A stretch of DNA of 64,000 nucleotides, from NCBI GenBank assembly GCA_022414725.1, contig CM039463.1:92317247-92381246 (forward strand), read 5' to 3'. Below, one piece after another: positions 21,100 to 32,934 of the stretch; positions within the stretch are counted from its first letter, which is position 1; every line of letters starts with the position of its first letter. The notes beneath the pieces are model-generated. The model had not been told where the DNA came from. It was given only the letters and a program-made list of their open reading frames with translations, and did not search any database. This stretch comes from Microglena sp. YARC. Taxonomy: Eukaryota; Chlorophyta; Chlorophyceae; Chlamydomonadales; Chlamydomonadaceae. The position numbers and the translations under genes were made by a program.

Positions 21100-22335
21100 C
21101 GTCACCCCACTGCGTCGATGAGTACAACATGATTAAGAAGCCGTTCCCGTAAACCCGGAAGAGAGGCAGAGATTAAGTAAGCGACGGGCAAGTGCTCACG
21201 GGCAAACATAAGGGATTTAAAACCAATACGAGGGAAACTAGCTAGGCATAAGCCAGGATTGACACATCGGATGGCCCCCTATGAGAACCATCCACAAATG
21301 GACTGCACGGCGCTACTGCAGGGCAAAGTGATACTTAAACATGCGAGACACATTTTTTTCGTTATAAGGGCGAGTGTAACGGGAAAAGTCCTGTTGCAGG
21401 TTCTCTGCCAGTCTGCTACCTGGGACCCATGCCAAGACTCTTCTAACACGGGACCACATAGCTCACCGACAGGAATTCCCTTCTTCGAAGACAATTCTGA
21501 CTACCTGACCCGCAATTCACGAGACTCTCGGTCGCAACACGTAAGTAGTTACAACTTAGTTAACAGTACCGTTACTCCGGACCGGAACCGTTGGACTAAG
21601 GGTTGTACTTTCCCATGTACCTCCCTTCCAGTCAAACTCAGCGTACACAAAAGGTCACGCCAGGACTCCGGAGGAGATCTATACTATCTCCATCTCTATC
21701 CTCTTGTTCCCGACATCCCTCACTAGAGTCAACCATTCAACCAACTGCCTTGCTTAGCCTGATTAACTTAGCTCACCTGTTTCCCCTTCACATAAGGGGG
21801 GGGGGGGGGGGGGAGGGCATACATGCATGGGGGTAATGGTGTTGCATGTACATGTGTGCTGTGGCCATCGGCCACTCAAGTGTCCATGTGATGGGGATGA
21901 TCATGGCAACAGTGCACGATGACAAGCCACCTAATGTGAATGGGGATGGAAATATGAGCGGGGGTGGGTGGACCCCTCCAAAAGTGCAACGACTCCAACG
22001 AGCCACGCACAGGCAGGGGGAGGGGGGTTGTGTGTGTCTTTGGTGATGGTAGAAGGGGGTGAGGCGTCTGTCGGTATATGATACGGTTGATTGTCACTCA
22101 TATGACTGATAGGTTAACTTGATGTCAACGGGGATAAATATACACCAAGCATTGTTTACACGAAGGAGTTCAGAAAGCTTCCCACTAAATGTAACCAAGA
22201 CAATTTCCGTCCTGTCCATTTTTCCAGTGTTTTGTTCTTTAGGGTGGGGTGGGTGGGGTGGGGGGCTGCCGTCGGTACGTACGACGGGCTCACTGCCCTA
22301 GTTGCATATATTGCTATTGATTATATTGTTTAATT
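21100..22335. other. No gene recognised
   Basis: A G run of about 17 nt is at 21798-21815. The 21100-21780 part follows the chromodomain relic and may be remains of its 3' region. No recognisable protein frame. Confidence 0.4.
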
Positions 22336-22339
22336 AAAT

Positions 22340-22485
22340 GATCAATGTAGCAGGAACTCAGGGCCCCTGTCGGTAAAACGATCGTTTGGGGTTCAGTTTA
22401 TCGATGCTTTTTCTTTTGAAGCCCTTCCTACTACAGTTGGGCAAGTCCCTTTAGCCTATTTGGCCTATCCCTGGACTGTAACATA
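22340..22485 (+). mobile_element. Dispersed repeat R2, near-complete copy
   Basis: Runs from about AACTCAGGGCCCCTGTCGG through ACGATCGTTTGGGGTTCAG to CCCTGGACTGTAACATAAAA. It is one of the longest copies and a good family reference. Confidence 0.65.
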
Positions 22486-22789
22486 AAATTGCATATCCAT
22501 GGGAATATGGTTCAGTCTTGAAAGCGGAGTGCTCCCCTGCTCGCAACAGCTTCTTTCGAGCTTTGGGTTGAAAACAAAACTTCGCCGCTTTCGACTCGCT
22601 TTACCCTAGGAACTCATTTCCCGGCCTTCTGATAATCTTTTGGTCTTGGTCTGAAAGTGGCCATCGAATACGTTTTGGCCCCTGATGCTTCTCCTTGTTA
22701 CTTTCCGCTGCACCGAGCTCCTGTCTAGAGCCAAGCGTTAGCAGCCCCTCAAATGGGTTTTGTCAGGGGAATTTGGGGAATCGTCACAA

Positions 22790-23230
22790 GCGATGTCTTC
22801 GCACAGGGATGGGTGGGTTTCCCAGGTAGACGAGGCAGCCTCACCATGGCTGAGGCTCACTGCCAGTCTAGCTTGCTTCAAGTATCCCCCCCCCACACAC
22901 CCCACCCCACCCCACCCCCCACCCCCCCACCCCACACCCCACACCCACACACACACGTTGATTCGGGCAGCTAGCTGTCTCTCAGCTGGAGGGGATCTCA
23001 AAGCAGGGTGGGAAGCAAGGACTCAAGGCAAGGAGGGGGTGGAAAGTGAGGAAGAATTGTTTAAACCATTGTTTGACATTAAAATGGGCATTATTCTCTA
23101 TACCAATGCGATGGATCCCTGATTTGGTCGGTAGTTTTATTTATTTTGTTCCCTCGTGCTGACTTATTTTGTTCGGGATTTATTTTCAAAGCTGTAAAAC
23201 AGATAGACAGTCACACAAACAAATGCCATC
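22790..23230 (+). repeat. Dispersed repeat R4, uninterrupted copy
   Basis: Matches 38800-39086 plus 40245-40370 (the second copy is split by a DNA element). Shared words: AGACGAGGCAGCCTCACCA, GGCAGCTAGCTGTC, GCTGACTTA-TTTGTTCGGGAT, GCTGTAAAACAGAT. A C/CA-rich simple repeat lies inside (22887-22955). Confidence 0.75.
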
Positions 23231-23749
23231 ATAATCCGTCATATATTGCCCCCTAAACTGCTTTAACGGGATTCTGCAATCTTAAGTTTCACGATCAGGA
23301 ATTTTTAAAAACTGATCAGACTCAACAGGCCTGTTAGGAAATTTCTTTGCAAGAGGGTTCTTAACCTTATCAGACTTATCAGACTATCCCAGTGGATCGG
23401 ACATGTATCAAACTGTTACATCTTGACCCCTAATCACTAGGGTACTTCAAACAAACATGTGAGTCATTGCGGTGGCCGTGTATCCGTGCATCCATCGATG
23501 CATCCTGATGCTGTCCCCAACCCTGGGACATGGTGATGATGTGTGCAGCATTCAGAGACCAAGGCAAGTTGACAGTTGGGCCGAGATTGTGGTCATACAA
23601 CTGAGTACCAACATATTTGAGCATTGTTTAGATTATTTATTTATTCATTATCTTGTGTTATTACGTACCACTTCTTACTACATTTTTGTGGAAGATTTTG
23701 ATCTCGCCAGATCTCGCACATATTTTACAGTTATTCCCAACCGCACTTA
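23231..23749. other. 5' flank of the LTR element; no gene recognised
   Basis: No protein family recognised. The final 50 or so bases (ACAGTTATTCCCAACCGCA) resemble the minisatellite that resumes after the LTR element at 28278. Confidence 0.45.
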
Positions 23750-23754
23750 GTTTC

Positions 23755-24104
23755 TATCAGCATCAATTGCGGTTCACTCGATCGTTTTAAGTCTTGGTGA
23801 CTACTACTGTACTTCCTTAGAACTATAGCTGTAGATAGTAACTGCTTTTCTGTACGGTAACAGCTTCCTGTAGACTGTGTCATCCTTCATGACACGGTGA
23901 CAGCTTCCTGTAGGCTGCGTCCCTTGGTCCCCTGACACGTGCTGCATAGCCTGTACCCTTATTAGGTTCCAGGCTTCCGCCCCTTCCACCGCTGGTGTCT
24001 AATGTGGTTCCCCAGTCCCTTTAATTATTCTCATCTTGCGTTAAAAGATTGGCGCGTTTGACCGCTGCGAGTATCTCTCCACTCTTGAAGTGTCTAAGCT
24101 GATA
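23755..24104 (+). repeat. 5' LTR
   Basis: 350 bp, ends TATCAGC/GCTGATA. It contains an internal duplication around GGTAACAGCTTCCTGTAG and GGTGACAGCTTCCTGTAG. The base after it starts GGTTATCGGGTCC, where a primer site is expected; the cognate tRNA was not identified. Confidence 0.9.
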
Positions 24105-25342
24105 GGTTATCGGGTCCATCATGGTACCACTGCTTAATGCATCTTCTTCGTCGTCCTCTCCTTGGCTTCACCGAGCTTCATTCTGGAAGTTCCGAAGTCC
24201 TGCAATGACGACAAATTGGCTGATTGATCGGGCGCCATCGGCCTCTGCTTGCAGTGAGTTTCCTTCCGCCATCGTGGAAGCCACCCCCCCCATTCATTCC
24301 TCCATCTTCTCTTCCTTTTCCTCCCCTGCCGTCTGTCGCCTCCTACCGTCTGTCGTAGATGACTGTGACGTGCAGACTCAAGTCGGCGACTAGCCTGGAC
24401 ATCGGTGGAGATACCCTGTCTTCGTCTGCTCGCGTCCTTGACGTCGCTAACATTTCTCGGGTGTTTGAGGCTCTGCCTGCGAACCCGAAGGTTGCCAAGC
24501 CGACCAAGCTCCCTGCTGATGTTTCCCCTGTCTACGTCGTTTGTGACCTCTTTGCTCTGCCCAGCCGACGGTCGGCTAGTGGCATGAGCTTGCGCTCTAG
24601 TGGCTCTGTGCTACCTTCTGGAGAATTTTTCGATCAAGCTGGCGGATCATCAGCTCAATCTAGCGGACCGCCGGCACTGCCGTAGGGTTCGCTAGAGGAG
24701 AACGACCTACGCGTTTGGACCTGGAGATTCTGGAGGTGGTAGGAAGCAGGGGGGTATGGTCAGCACCACTACGGGTGCTGCTCCCTCTACCCCCCAACCG
24801 GGTAAGTCGAGCGATAGAGGGGGGGACTTGGGATTGACTGATCGTCGACGGCGGGATATTAGGACCTTTACATGCCTCGGCTCTGCTCTTCGCATCCTAG
24901 CGATAAATTTTCGAATTCTGCCCTTGCGATTTGCGACTTTCCGCACTTTCATCCTCGTCTCCATTTTCCCATACCTCAAATCCCGACTTATCCCTAACGC
25001 TTCCCCACCTTCTATGATCCCAGGTTTCGCAGCGCCGGACATCGCCCATGCTGGGGGCCGACGTGGAGGCCGTCCTGGCCCTAGTCCAGCGGCCGTGGAG
25101 ATTCTTTGGCATGATTTCTTGGTGGATATTTTTCTCTCTTAGGATCCTTGGGGCCCCTGGGTACGTTCCGTTGTACGACAGTGGTCGCGTCTTTGTTTTA
25201 CCGTGCCCCTGGTCCTTCCCCTGGGTGCCCTCCTTAGGTGTATGCCTCAGCTACATGGGTTTGTGTTCAAGTGTTTGAGTTCTAATAGGGCTTAGGAATT
25301 TTTAGTTAAGTGGTATACAGGAAAGGTTGATCTCGATTAGTT

Positions 25343-25657
25343 GTGGCAGTGCATGAGTTGTTGATGATGACACTGCTCAGCAGAGTGCTAGTGTGTTATC
25401 TTCGCAATCGGCTGTACAACCAGGGAGACAAGACTCCTTTGGAGCTGTTCTTTGGGGTTGTACCTGATGTGTCGTTGTTGCGTGTGAGTTGCCTTTGCTC
25501 GTTTGAAGTAAATGGGATATTGCGTAACAAGCTTGATGAAAGGGCATTATTTGGTAGGCTGGTTGGGTATTCCCTGGTGAGTAAGGGTTATTATATTTGG
25601 GTTCCGATGTTGCGCCAGGTAGTAGAGAGTAGTGATGTACTCTCTATATCCAGATAA
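25343..25657 (+). pseudogene. Copia-type integrase C-terminal fragment
   Basis: Reads YLRNRLYN, then TPLELFFG, then PDVSLLRVSC, and later KLDERALFGRLVGYS, SKGYYIW and VVESSDV. These are the ordered landmarks of copia integrase after the DDE core. The DDE core itself is not recognisable upstream and no reverse transcriptase follows. It ends in TAA at about 25655, so the piece is a remnant carried in the LTR element. Confidence 0.75.
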
Positions 25658-27926
25658 GTTATAAACTGTCTTCCTGGGCTCTCCCCTTAGGATGGGTCCC
25701 CGTGCCCCGCAAGCATCCCTCCTGTCATCAAACGGTGATATGTTAGTGTAGCCGGTAATTCCCTACGCCCTTTAGCAACCCCAATTGTTGATGGCTGTCC
25801 TGGCTGGGATGTATCCAGAATTGCATCCCAGACCAGGGACTGATCATGCAGTATTGCGTGTGAAGGTAAAGGGCAGGTGGGAGTTGTATTTCCAAATTTT
25901 GATTTACCCGAATCTCAGGGGGTCGCCAGGCCCTCCTCTGTGCCATGTTTTATCGGTGAAGCTCTGGATTTGACCGCTCTCATCAGGTCATAGTGGAGCC
26001 TCTGGTAGGTCCACTGTCTAATCATCGCCACCTTCGTCCACCTGTTCGGATGGCTCGCGGGCTGTACTGATCTTACCGCCCCCTGTCGTCCCTGGTGGTT
26101 TACACCGGACTAGGCATTGCGATGATTTAGCCTTCGCGGCATGCGTGAGTGATGATCTGGAGTATTGGTCTGGCTCTGATACTGCGTATGGCTGGGGTGT
26201 TACAGTCAACCCAGGATTCATTGAATTAGAGGCAAAAAATGCCGACCCCTTTCAACCAGTCAGTTGTCCTGTGCTGGGGGTTGTACTACCTGCTACTGCT
26301 GATACTGCTGTGTTCTGACGGTTTGTCCGCATGCACGGAATGACCGCTTCCCCTTAAAGTCATTTTTTTGTTACTTGTGTCTCTTAAGTTATCATTGTTT
26401 GGCATTAGGTTCCTATTCCCAGATTGGGTTTTCTATACCGTTGTTACCCAACTTTGATATTCGGTTTGTCATCTTTTTCTAGCTTGGCATTTTTTTTTTG
26501 CCTAGTTTCATTCCTTCCTCTAACCCTTTGGGTTTCATTTTAGCTGATGCACATGTTGCTCATGTGGGGATTCAATGGCCCCATGTGTGGGTGCCTATTT
26601 CTCAGCACCTCCTAGACTCTCTTATAGGGTAGTCTAGATTGGTGGAGCGTTACGACGCTTTGTTTAGGCAGCTTCCTTTCAGCTGCCTTTCTTGGTTTTG
26701 GTGGAAGGTGGTAATTAATTCAGACCACCGTTATAGCGTCTTGATGGTTTCTGACTCTTAGTTCCATAGGCAGATGGTTCATTCGGTGGAGCTCATCATC
26801 GATTAGCTATTTCTTTTTACTCCACACTGTTTTTAGATCACCAGCCCCTCAGGTGATTAGTACTTTTTGTGGAGTGTAGTAGTTGTTTCCCTTCGGATTT
26901 TACTGTAAATTGGTGGGCTGGGTAATCTTGCAGTTGTACTTGCAGATGTACCGCCGCTCACATCTTCCTTGTTCTTCCGAGTGTATTTCAAGCGCCCTTT
27001 CAGTCTATCCTTTGCAGTAAATTCTTTTAAGTCCTTTTTTCTGCGTTTACTATTTTTCAAGTGGACAATAGGTTTTCAGTACTGTGGCTGTACGTATAAT
27101 CTTCTATTGTTCATTGAACTGTGTTTCCTTTGTTGGTTACGAGTTTCTTGAATTTTAACTTCGCATCCTTTGGATTTTCAGTTGCTGCAGGTTTGGTTTG
27201 CTTGTGGTTAGGCGCTTGGTTTGTCTTGAGTGCACAAGTTCTTTGCGGTGCGATACCCACCTCCTAGAATGTTTTTAGTTAGTGCCGTAGCTGGGGATTT
27301 ATGATAATTAACTTTCATAAATTGTCTTACTTCCATCTTTGAGTAAGAAACCAGTTCATCATGGTTTTTTCATCCCAGCCTAGTCATGAATTCTATGCTA
27401 AGAATAGTTTTTACGGTAGTGGATTTTTCCATCGACTTTATTTTTCAATAGTGGACTTTAGTGTCCTCTTGTCTGCGTCCTTTAGGCTTTGATTCTCTCG
27501 TGTGCTGCTCTCACACGATATTTCAGTCTTCTCTTTAGGTTACGTTATCGGTTCTTTGAGGCACCATTGTTCCCCTTCCTTTGGTATTAGGATTGATTTC
27601 TGTTTGGCCTCCCTGTGCTTTTCAGGTTTAATGCCTACTATTCTGGATGAATAGTATTTTTGCGCTTACCATGGATGGTTACTTCTCCATTTTGTTTTCA
27701 GCTCAGCTCGGTATAATCCAAGTTTTTTGCTGCTACATTTTCGGAGTAATACAGTGGTTTTTGGTTCATCTTTTCTCATCCTTTTATTTTAGTCAAGGCT
27801 TTCTTCTGGTTTCCTGATTTTCAGCCGTTCCTTAATATTTTTTGTTTGCTACCAGTTTATCGTTCTCTGACCCTGGTGTCATAGGTGGAGAAGTAGTAGT
27901 GTATGTCACCTGCGTCATAGGTGGAG

Positions 27927-28276
27927 TATCAGCATCAATTGCGGTTCACTCGATCGTTTTATGTCTTGGTGACTACTACTGTACTTCCTTAGAACTATAG
28001 CTGTAGATAGTAACTGCTTTTCTGTACGGTAACAGCTTCCTGTAGACTGTGTCATCCTTCATGACACGGTGACAGCTTCCTGTAGGCTGCGTCCCCTGGT
28101 CCCCTGACACGCGCTGCATAGCCTGTACCCTTATTAGGTTCCAGGCTTCCGCCCCTTCCACCGCTGGTGTCTAATGTGGTTCCCCAGTCCCTTTAATTAT
28201 TCTCATCTTGCGTTAAAAGATTGGCGCGTTTGACCGCTGCGAGTATCTCTCCACTCTTGAAGTGTCTAAGCTGATA
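27927..28276 (+). repeat. 3' LTR
   Basis: Matches the 5' LTR at an exact offset of 4172 bp, with about three substitutions (for example TTTTATG for TTTTAAG, CCCCTGG for CCCTTGG, ACGCGC for ACGTGC). Confidence 0.9.
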
Positions 28277-28277
28277 G

Positions 28278-28615
28278 TTTCAACCTCACACATATTGTAT
28301 CAGTTATTTCCATCCGCATCTGTATGGCACCAGACATTTCCAACCTCAGATGTATTTTACCAGACATTTATAATCTCAGATGTAGTTCATCAGATGTTTC
28401 CAACCTCAAATATAGGTCATCAGAGATTTCCAACATAATTTGTTTTTCACCAGACATTTCCAATACAATATGTATTTCATCAGACATTCCAGCCTCATAT
28501 ATAGGTCATCAGATATTTCCAGCATCATATGTATTTCACCAGACATTTCCAACCTCAGATATAGCTCATCAGATATTTGAAAATTTTCAACCTCAGATAT
28601 AGCTCATCAGATATA
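28278..28615 (+). repeat. About 34-bp minisatellite, target of the LTR element
   Basis: About nine units with CAGACATTTCCAACCTCA and TGTATTTCACC or GCTCATCAGATA. The 5' side of the LTR element carries a related degenerate unit, so the insertion landed inside this array. Confidence 0.8.
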
Positions 28616-28688
28616 CCGGTCGGTGGGTGGGGACAAAAGTGATGATCAATCTTGGATTGCCCCCACAATGAAAAATCAAAGACTAACA

Positions 28689-28884
28689 GAACGCACCTTC
28701 ATCTACTTTGTCTGCCTCTTTCTCCACTCCACTGGGCTGAGTGGGCAGCAAGGCAATACTCCCATCATGGACTGCCGTCTTAGCAGCTTTTCTATTCTCT
28801 CTCTTTCTAGTAGCATCCTTTTCAAGGTCTGCTTGACGTTTCAATTTGCTAGCTAGGGTGCAATTCTTCAGTTGTTCTAGTCTT
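28689..28884 (-). CDS. Candidate exon encoding a charged helical segment
   Basis: On minus, a GGGCAG acceptor is followed by an open frame reading KLKRQADLEKDATRKR and ending QPSGVEKEADKVDE before a GTGCGT donor. The Lys/Arg/Glu composition suggests a coiled coil. A possible first exon lies upstream at 29236, where an ATG opens MSDKLSQSAPVACPEDALK. No family recognised and the linkage is not proven. If real, this gene is divergent from the NLP gene that starts at 29984. Confidence 0.3.
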
Positions 28885-29239
28885 CCTGCCCTTAGCATGA
28901 TGGGAGACTACAGTGGAGTCATCTGCAAGAGGATGAGCAGGCTGATTGAGGTAATGATACATGTGGAAGATGATGTAACACTGTGACAGAGGCACAGAGC
29001 AGGGCCAAGAGGGCAGATCCCTGGCAGATCGGAGGCAGAGGGAACCCGGCCCGGCCAGACGAGATCAGAAACGTCCAGACAGTTTTCCGGAAACTCACAT
29101 TCTGCGCTGGACAGAACAGCGCCAAAATGAGCAGGTGGTTAAGAGAGCTCGACAAGCATGCAGCGCAATCTCTCGGGCTCTTCAGCGCATCTTCAGGACA
29201 AGCAACGGGAGCCGATTGGCTCAATTTGTCTGACATATT

Positions 29240-29983
29240 TGTTTTCTGCCGTTGTGAGCTATATCTGAGGGGTCGCTACTCCCATCGGCAAGTTAAAAAG
29301 CAGGTGCTCGGGCCAAAGAAAAAAAACGTCCAGCTTGTTATTGTGACATTTTCTCACCTGCGCCTGCGGCCACCGAAGAAGCCGGAGGTGTCTCCACGAC
29401 AAGCAACTCGCGCGCAGTTTCCCAGAAGGGAAGCTTGATGCTGAAAAAGATGGTCTGACCCGGGTCTGACAAGACGAAATTTCGAAGGTTCGAAGCAGAG
29501 GTTCCCTTCCCCGGCAATATACGAAGCGGTATCATACCGGATCCGGGCGGATCCGGGTCGAAATCCTAGGCCCGCCTAGGCCGGCCTAGGCGGCCTAGGC
29601 CCCCCCGGCCCGGGCCGAGCCCCACCCGCACCCCCGCACCCGGGCCCGCACCCCCCGCACCCGCACCCGCGCGCGCCCACGCCCGGCCCCCCATCCACCC
29701 TTTCTAGGGTTTTTATAGCATGTCGGCTCCCTCCATAGACAGCATTTTGCACCATCCGGACTGTAAACGCGCTAATTTCCTTGCCCCCTCGTGGTCTATC
29801 TGTCGCATTCACCTGTGAGCCTCCTGAAATATCCTGATTTGTTCTCTTTCTGACATCCTGAGATCCTCCTGATTCAGAATCCCAGCTCAGGTATGGTCGC
29901 TAACATGCTATCTTCATTGCCTCCCGTGTGCGCATTGCCTACCCGCCGCTGAACTTACCGCTTCCGTTTCGCAGTTATCGAAG
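29240..29983. promoter_or_regulatory. GC-rich upstream region of the NLP gene
   Basis: Includes 29568-29600, where CCTAGGC-type palindromes repeat at least four times, then a CCCGCACCCG-rich tract to about 29690. Position, base composition and the ATG at 29984 suggest a promoter and 5' untranslated region; no factor-specific site is claimed. Confidence 0.4.
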
Positions 29984-31353
29984 ATGGATTCTCAGAGACT
30001 TCACGTGGAGGCTTTGACACAGCAATTGTCCTCGCTTGTCTTCGATTTCTCGTCGCAGCTTTGCTGTTCAAATGGGGGGACGCTCTGCCAGGTGATTATC
30101 GAACCCTTTCTTCGCTGAAAAGCGTTCTCCCCCCTCCCCCCCTGACCCATCTGATCCCATCCGCTGCCTCACGTGACCCACTTGTGGCTCCCAGTGCCTT
30201 CACTGGAGGTATCGCTGGTCGAGATGACTCGAAGCCCCGTGGGTCATGTCATGCGAATGCATGCTCGTGCGCGGGACTCATACATTGGCTCATGATGCTC
30301 CTCGAAGCTATAGCTCTTCGAGCGAATCCGGCATTTCTGTAGAAGCTCCTTGAGCGACACGTGCTAATATAACTAGCCATCGCACGGGTTGCTTTTTGTT
30401 TTTTCCCTTGTCGCTTTTCTCTGGGGCTGGAGAGTTTGAGCTCACTGCCGCATTGCTCGGTTGGCGTCAGGCTGGCGACTACTCTAATATGGTTGAGCAT
30501 TCTGTAACGTCAGGGAGTGCAAGTTGGAGTTGCAGCGGAGAGCCCACAAGAAAGAAGAAGAGAACAGATCTGTAGGATATCTATATGGTTCTAGGGTTTC
30601 TCATTTGTCGCAGAGCTGTTGGCATAGAAAGTGCGAGTTATGCCACAACTCTGGGTTGGCACCGAGCTGGCGGTAATGAAGTATGTCTGGCTCGTGGGGA
30701 GGCAGCATTGGAGTTGGACTGGCCACCTGGCTCACGAGCCTTCAGTCTGCATGCGGAGTGAAGAAAGGTAGATTCGACACTGCTACACGACACTCCGGAG
30801 TACTGAGCGGAATGAAATCACACTGGTAAAGAAAGTTTACAGCCTCGCCCTGTGCCCGCTGCATCCAGGGTTTCGAGTGTATGAGTAGAGCATATCTCGC
30901 AATTGGGATCGAGCTGTTCCTAACCATCTATCTGTGATATTTTGCATGCAGGTTTGGATGCCTGAGGAGGGGGCGGTGGACAGCGCCCTGGCTCTCACTG
31001 CGAAAGGGCTGCCTTTCTGCCTCACCGGGGTCAGCGATCTGCTCGCTCTGTTCAGATGCGTGAGCTTGCGCTACAGATTCAGCTCCAATGCCCACGATTC
31101 CGGCCTCATGGGCGCCGTCGGAAGGGTGTATCACTCCCTTCAGCCCGAGATGTCTGCGAATGTCCAGGCATACGACAGAAAGGTCTACTTGCGAGTAAGC
31201 GAGGCCAAACGCTGCCATGTGCACTCGATCTTCATGGCCCCCCTCTTTCATGAGTCCAGCCCTAACCAGCCGGTTGCAGTTTTCGAGCTTGCCTTCAACG
31301 ACAAGGGAGCTATTACACCTGCTCTGCTCACCAAGTTTTCAGAGTGTGTAGAG
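29984..31353 (+). CDS. NIN-like (NLP/RWP-RK family) regulator, N-terminal exons
   Basis: Exon 1 is 29984-30091: ATG then MDSQRLHVEALTQQLSS, ending CAG before GTGATT. Exon 2 is 30952-31353 after TTTGCATGCAG and ends before GTGAGA; the phases are 0 at both joins. Exon 2 opens Q-VWMPEEG, reads TAKGLPFCL, GRVYHSLQPEMSANV, YLRVSEAKRCHV and PLFHESS...AVFELA. This order matches the GAF-like N-terminal domain of NIN-like proteins, which in plants senses nitrate status; in algae the family includes nitrogen-assimilation regulators. The DNA-binding RWP-RK exon is not seen in the window, so the gene is partial here, or longer than I could follow. A short N-terminus is unusual. Candidate later exons are at 32710 and 36508. 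Confidence 0.65.
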
Positions 31354-31542
31354 GTGAGAGGGGCCACCCGCAGGTTTATTTTGAAGGAAAGGAAGAAGCA
31401 TCTGTGTGTAGCACCATGATGCTCCAAGAAGCCTTTTCGGTGGTATTAGCAGCTTTTGTCCAAATACCAGATGGTAGATAACGAAGCAACTTAGCACACT
31501 TAAGTTCATAATTTAGCACCTGTGCTTTAAGCACCACCTTAA

Positions 31543-31706
31543 AGCAATTCAGGGGATGAACTGGACAAACCGTTTCCGCGAGAACTCGTACTTAGTCAAG
31601 AATTTTGGCCTGGAAATCCGAGAATTCTCGACAATTTGGCCTGGAGTTCTCGACAATTCTCGACGAAGTACGAAACGTTTGTCCAGTTCATCCCCTGAAT
31701 TGCTAT
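31543..31706. mobile_element. Palindromic MITE with 28-bp perfect inverted ends
   Basis: The left arm starts AGCAATTCAGGGGATGAACT and the right arm is its inverse, perfect for 28 bp and then similar further in. The centre repeats GAGAATTCTCGACAATT and GTTCTCGACAATTCTCGAC. No clear target duplication. It lies 190 bp after NLP exon 2, in its presumed intron. Confidence 0.75.
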
Positions 31707-32700
31707 AAAGAAAACCCTGGTCCCCTGACTTTGATTTACCTTCAATCTTGTCTTCCATCTCCCAATTGGACGGGAAGACTGGGTTCAACCTCCCTCAACC
31801 ATGTTCATGTCTTGGCTTGGCACATATCTTTGCCTCTCTTCCCCCCCCCTTCACTTGGTGGGTTGCTATTCAGGCTTGTATGTTATTAGGGTATTACTAG
31901 TACATTTCTATTAGAGGGTTACTAGTGCATTGCCTGTGTGGCGGTTGGCCACCCCCCACCCCCACCTACCCACCAAGGTCCCAGGTCCTGGTCTGGTTTA
32001 CGTAACTGGTTTCTCCCTTGTATGTACACCCCACCCACCCACCCACCCACCCCACCGGCACCCCCCTCTCTCCCTTGGCATACACGCAGTCACTATATTT
32101 CCCCTTCGCAAATATGTAACATGCCCCTTCCCTCCTCAATAAACCCCTTCCCTTTAGGACCTACATAAACCCCCTATTTCCCCTAAATCTCCCTGCCCCC
32201 CATCCCCACCCCCTTGACACACTCTCTTTCTTTTCCCAGCACCCCCCTATCCTCCACACCACCCAGCCATCTCCACCCTCGCTCAGCGCTCCCCTCCCTC
32301 TCCCCCCAGCCGCACAGACAAACACATTCATCACTGCTCCCCACACTCATTCATCACTGCTCCCCACATTCATCACTGCTTCCCGCCAGTCTGATTCTTG
32401 ATTTTGGTTGGTTAATGGTTGTTTGGCTGGTTGATGGATGTTTGGTTTTTGGTTGATTTGGGTTGGTTGATGGTTGTCTGGATCAATCGTGGGCTTGCCG
32501 TAAGTCAATCAGTCAATCTGCCTGTTACTCAAGCAGGCAGGCTGGGAATGTTGGATATGGGGTGTACACGTGTAGGGAGAAGGGGTGTACATGTGTGTCT
32601 GTGCGTATGGGGGGAGAGGGAGGGAGCCAGGCTTCCAGGGCCTACCATCCCTACCATCCCTATCAGCCCGTTATCCTGACACCCTGCAAATATTTCTCTT
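31707..32700. other. Low-complexity C-rich and simple sequence
   Basis: About 31950-32330 is C/CA-rich (CCCACCCACC-type) and 32400-32470 repeats GGTTGGTTGATGGTTG. No gene recognised; it may be NLP intron. Confidence 0.5.
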
Positions 32701-32709
32701 CCTGGACAG

Positions 32710-32828
32710 GCCTGCGGATTCACAACTTGTGATTGGGACGGACTTCGAGTCCCCTACACGGTTGCCAAGGAATCTTTGGGTTTGAATCGGTGGTCATCCA
32801 GCAGCCGTGCGATTTCGGATGATTCAAG
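32710..32828 (+). CDS. Candidate NLP exon 3
   Basis: Follows CTTCCTGGACAG and precedes GTAATTATG. The phase-0 frame, the one required after exon 2, is the only frame open across all 119 nt and reads ACGFTTCDWDGLRVPY. No domain is recognised. The call rests on splice-site quality and phase compatibility only. Confidence 0.35.
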
Positions 32829-32934
32829 GTAATTATGGGTTGCAGAAATAGACTTGCCCAAGTGAGGTTTGCTTAGCTGTGCGTTTTTGGAAGATTCGTT
32901 TAGAATATTATGGCATGCAGAAATCCCTGATTCA

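Larger units (their letters stand above)
23755..28276 (+). mobile_element. Complete 4.5-kb LTR retroelement, non-autonomous
   Basis: Two 350-bp direct repeats (23755-24104 and 27927-28276) differ at only about three positions. Each begins TATCAGC and ends GCTGATA. The whole is flanked by a 5-bp GTTTC duplication (23750-23754 and 28277-28281), which fixes the boundaries. The interior (24105-27926) contains a copia-type integrase C-terminal piece at 25343-25657 but no visible gag zinc knuckle, protease DSG or YxDD reverse transcriptase. About 26340-27900 is T-rich and non-coding. LTR identity says the insertion is recent, while the missing polymerase says it moved using proteins from another element. 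A purine-rich AGGTGGAG sits directly before the 3' LTR as a candidate polypurine tract. Confidence 0.9.

Noticed and set aside
28983..29438. 151-residue plus-strand protein
   Set aside because: No recognised motif; it overlaps the possible first exon of the divergent minus-strand candidate. Left uncalled.
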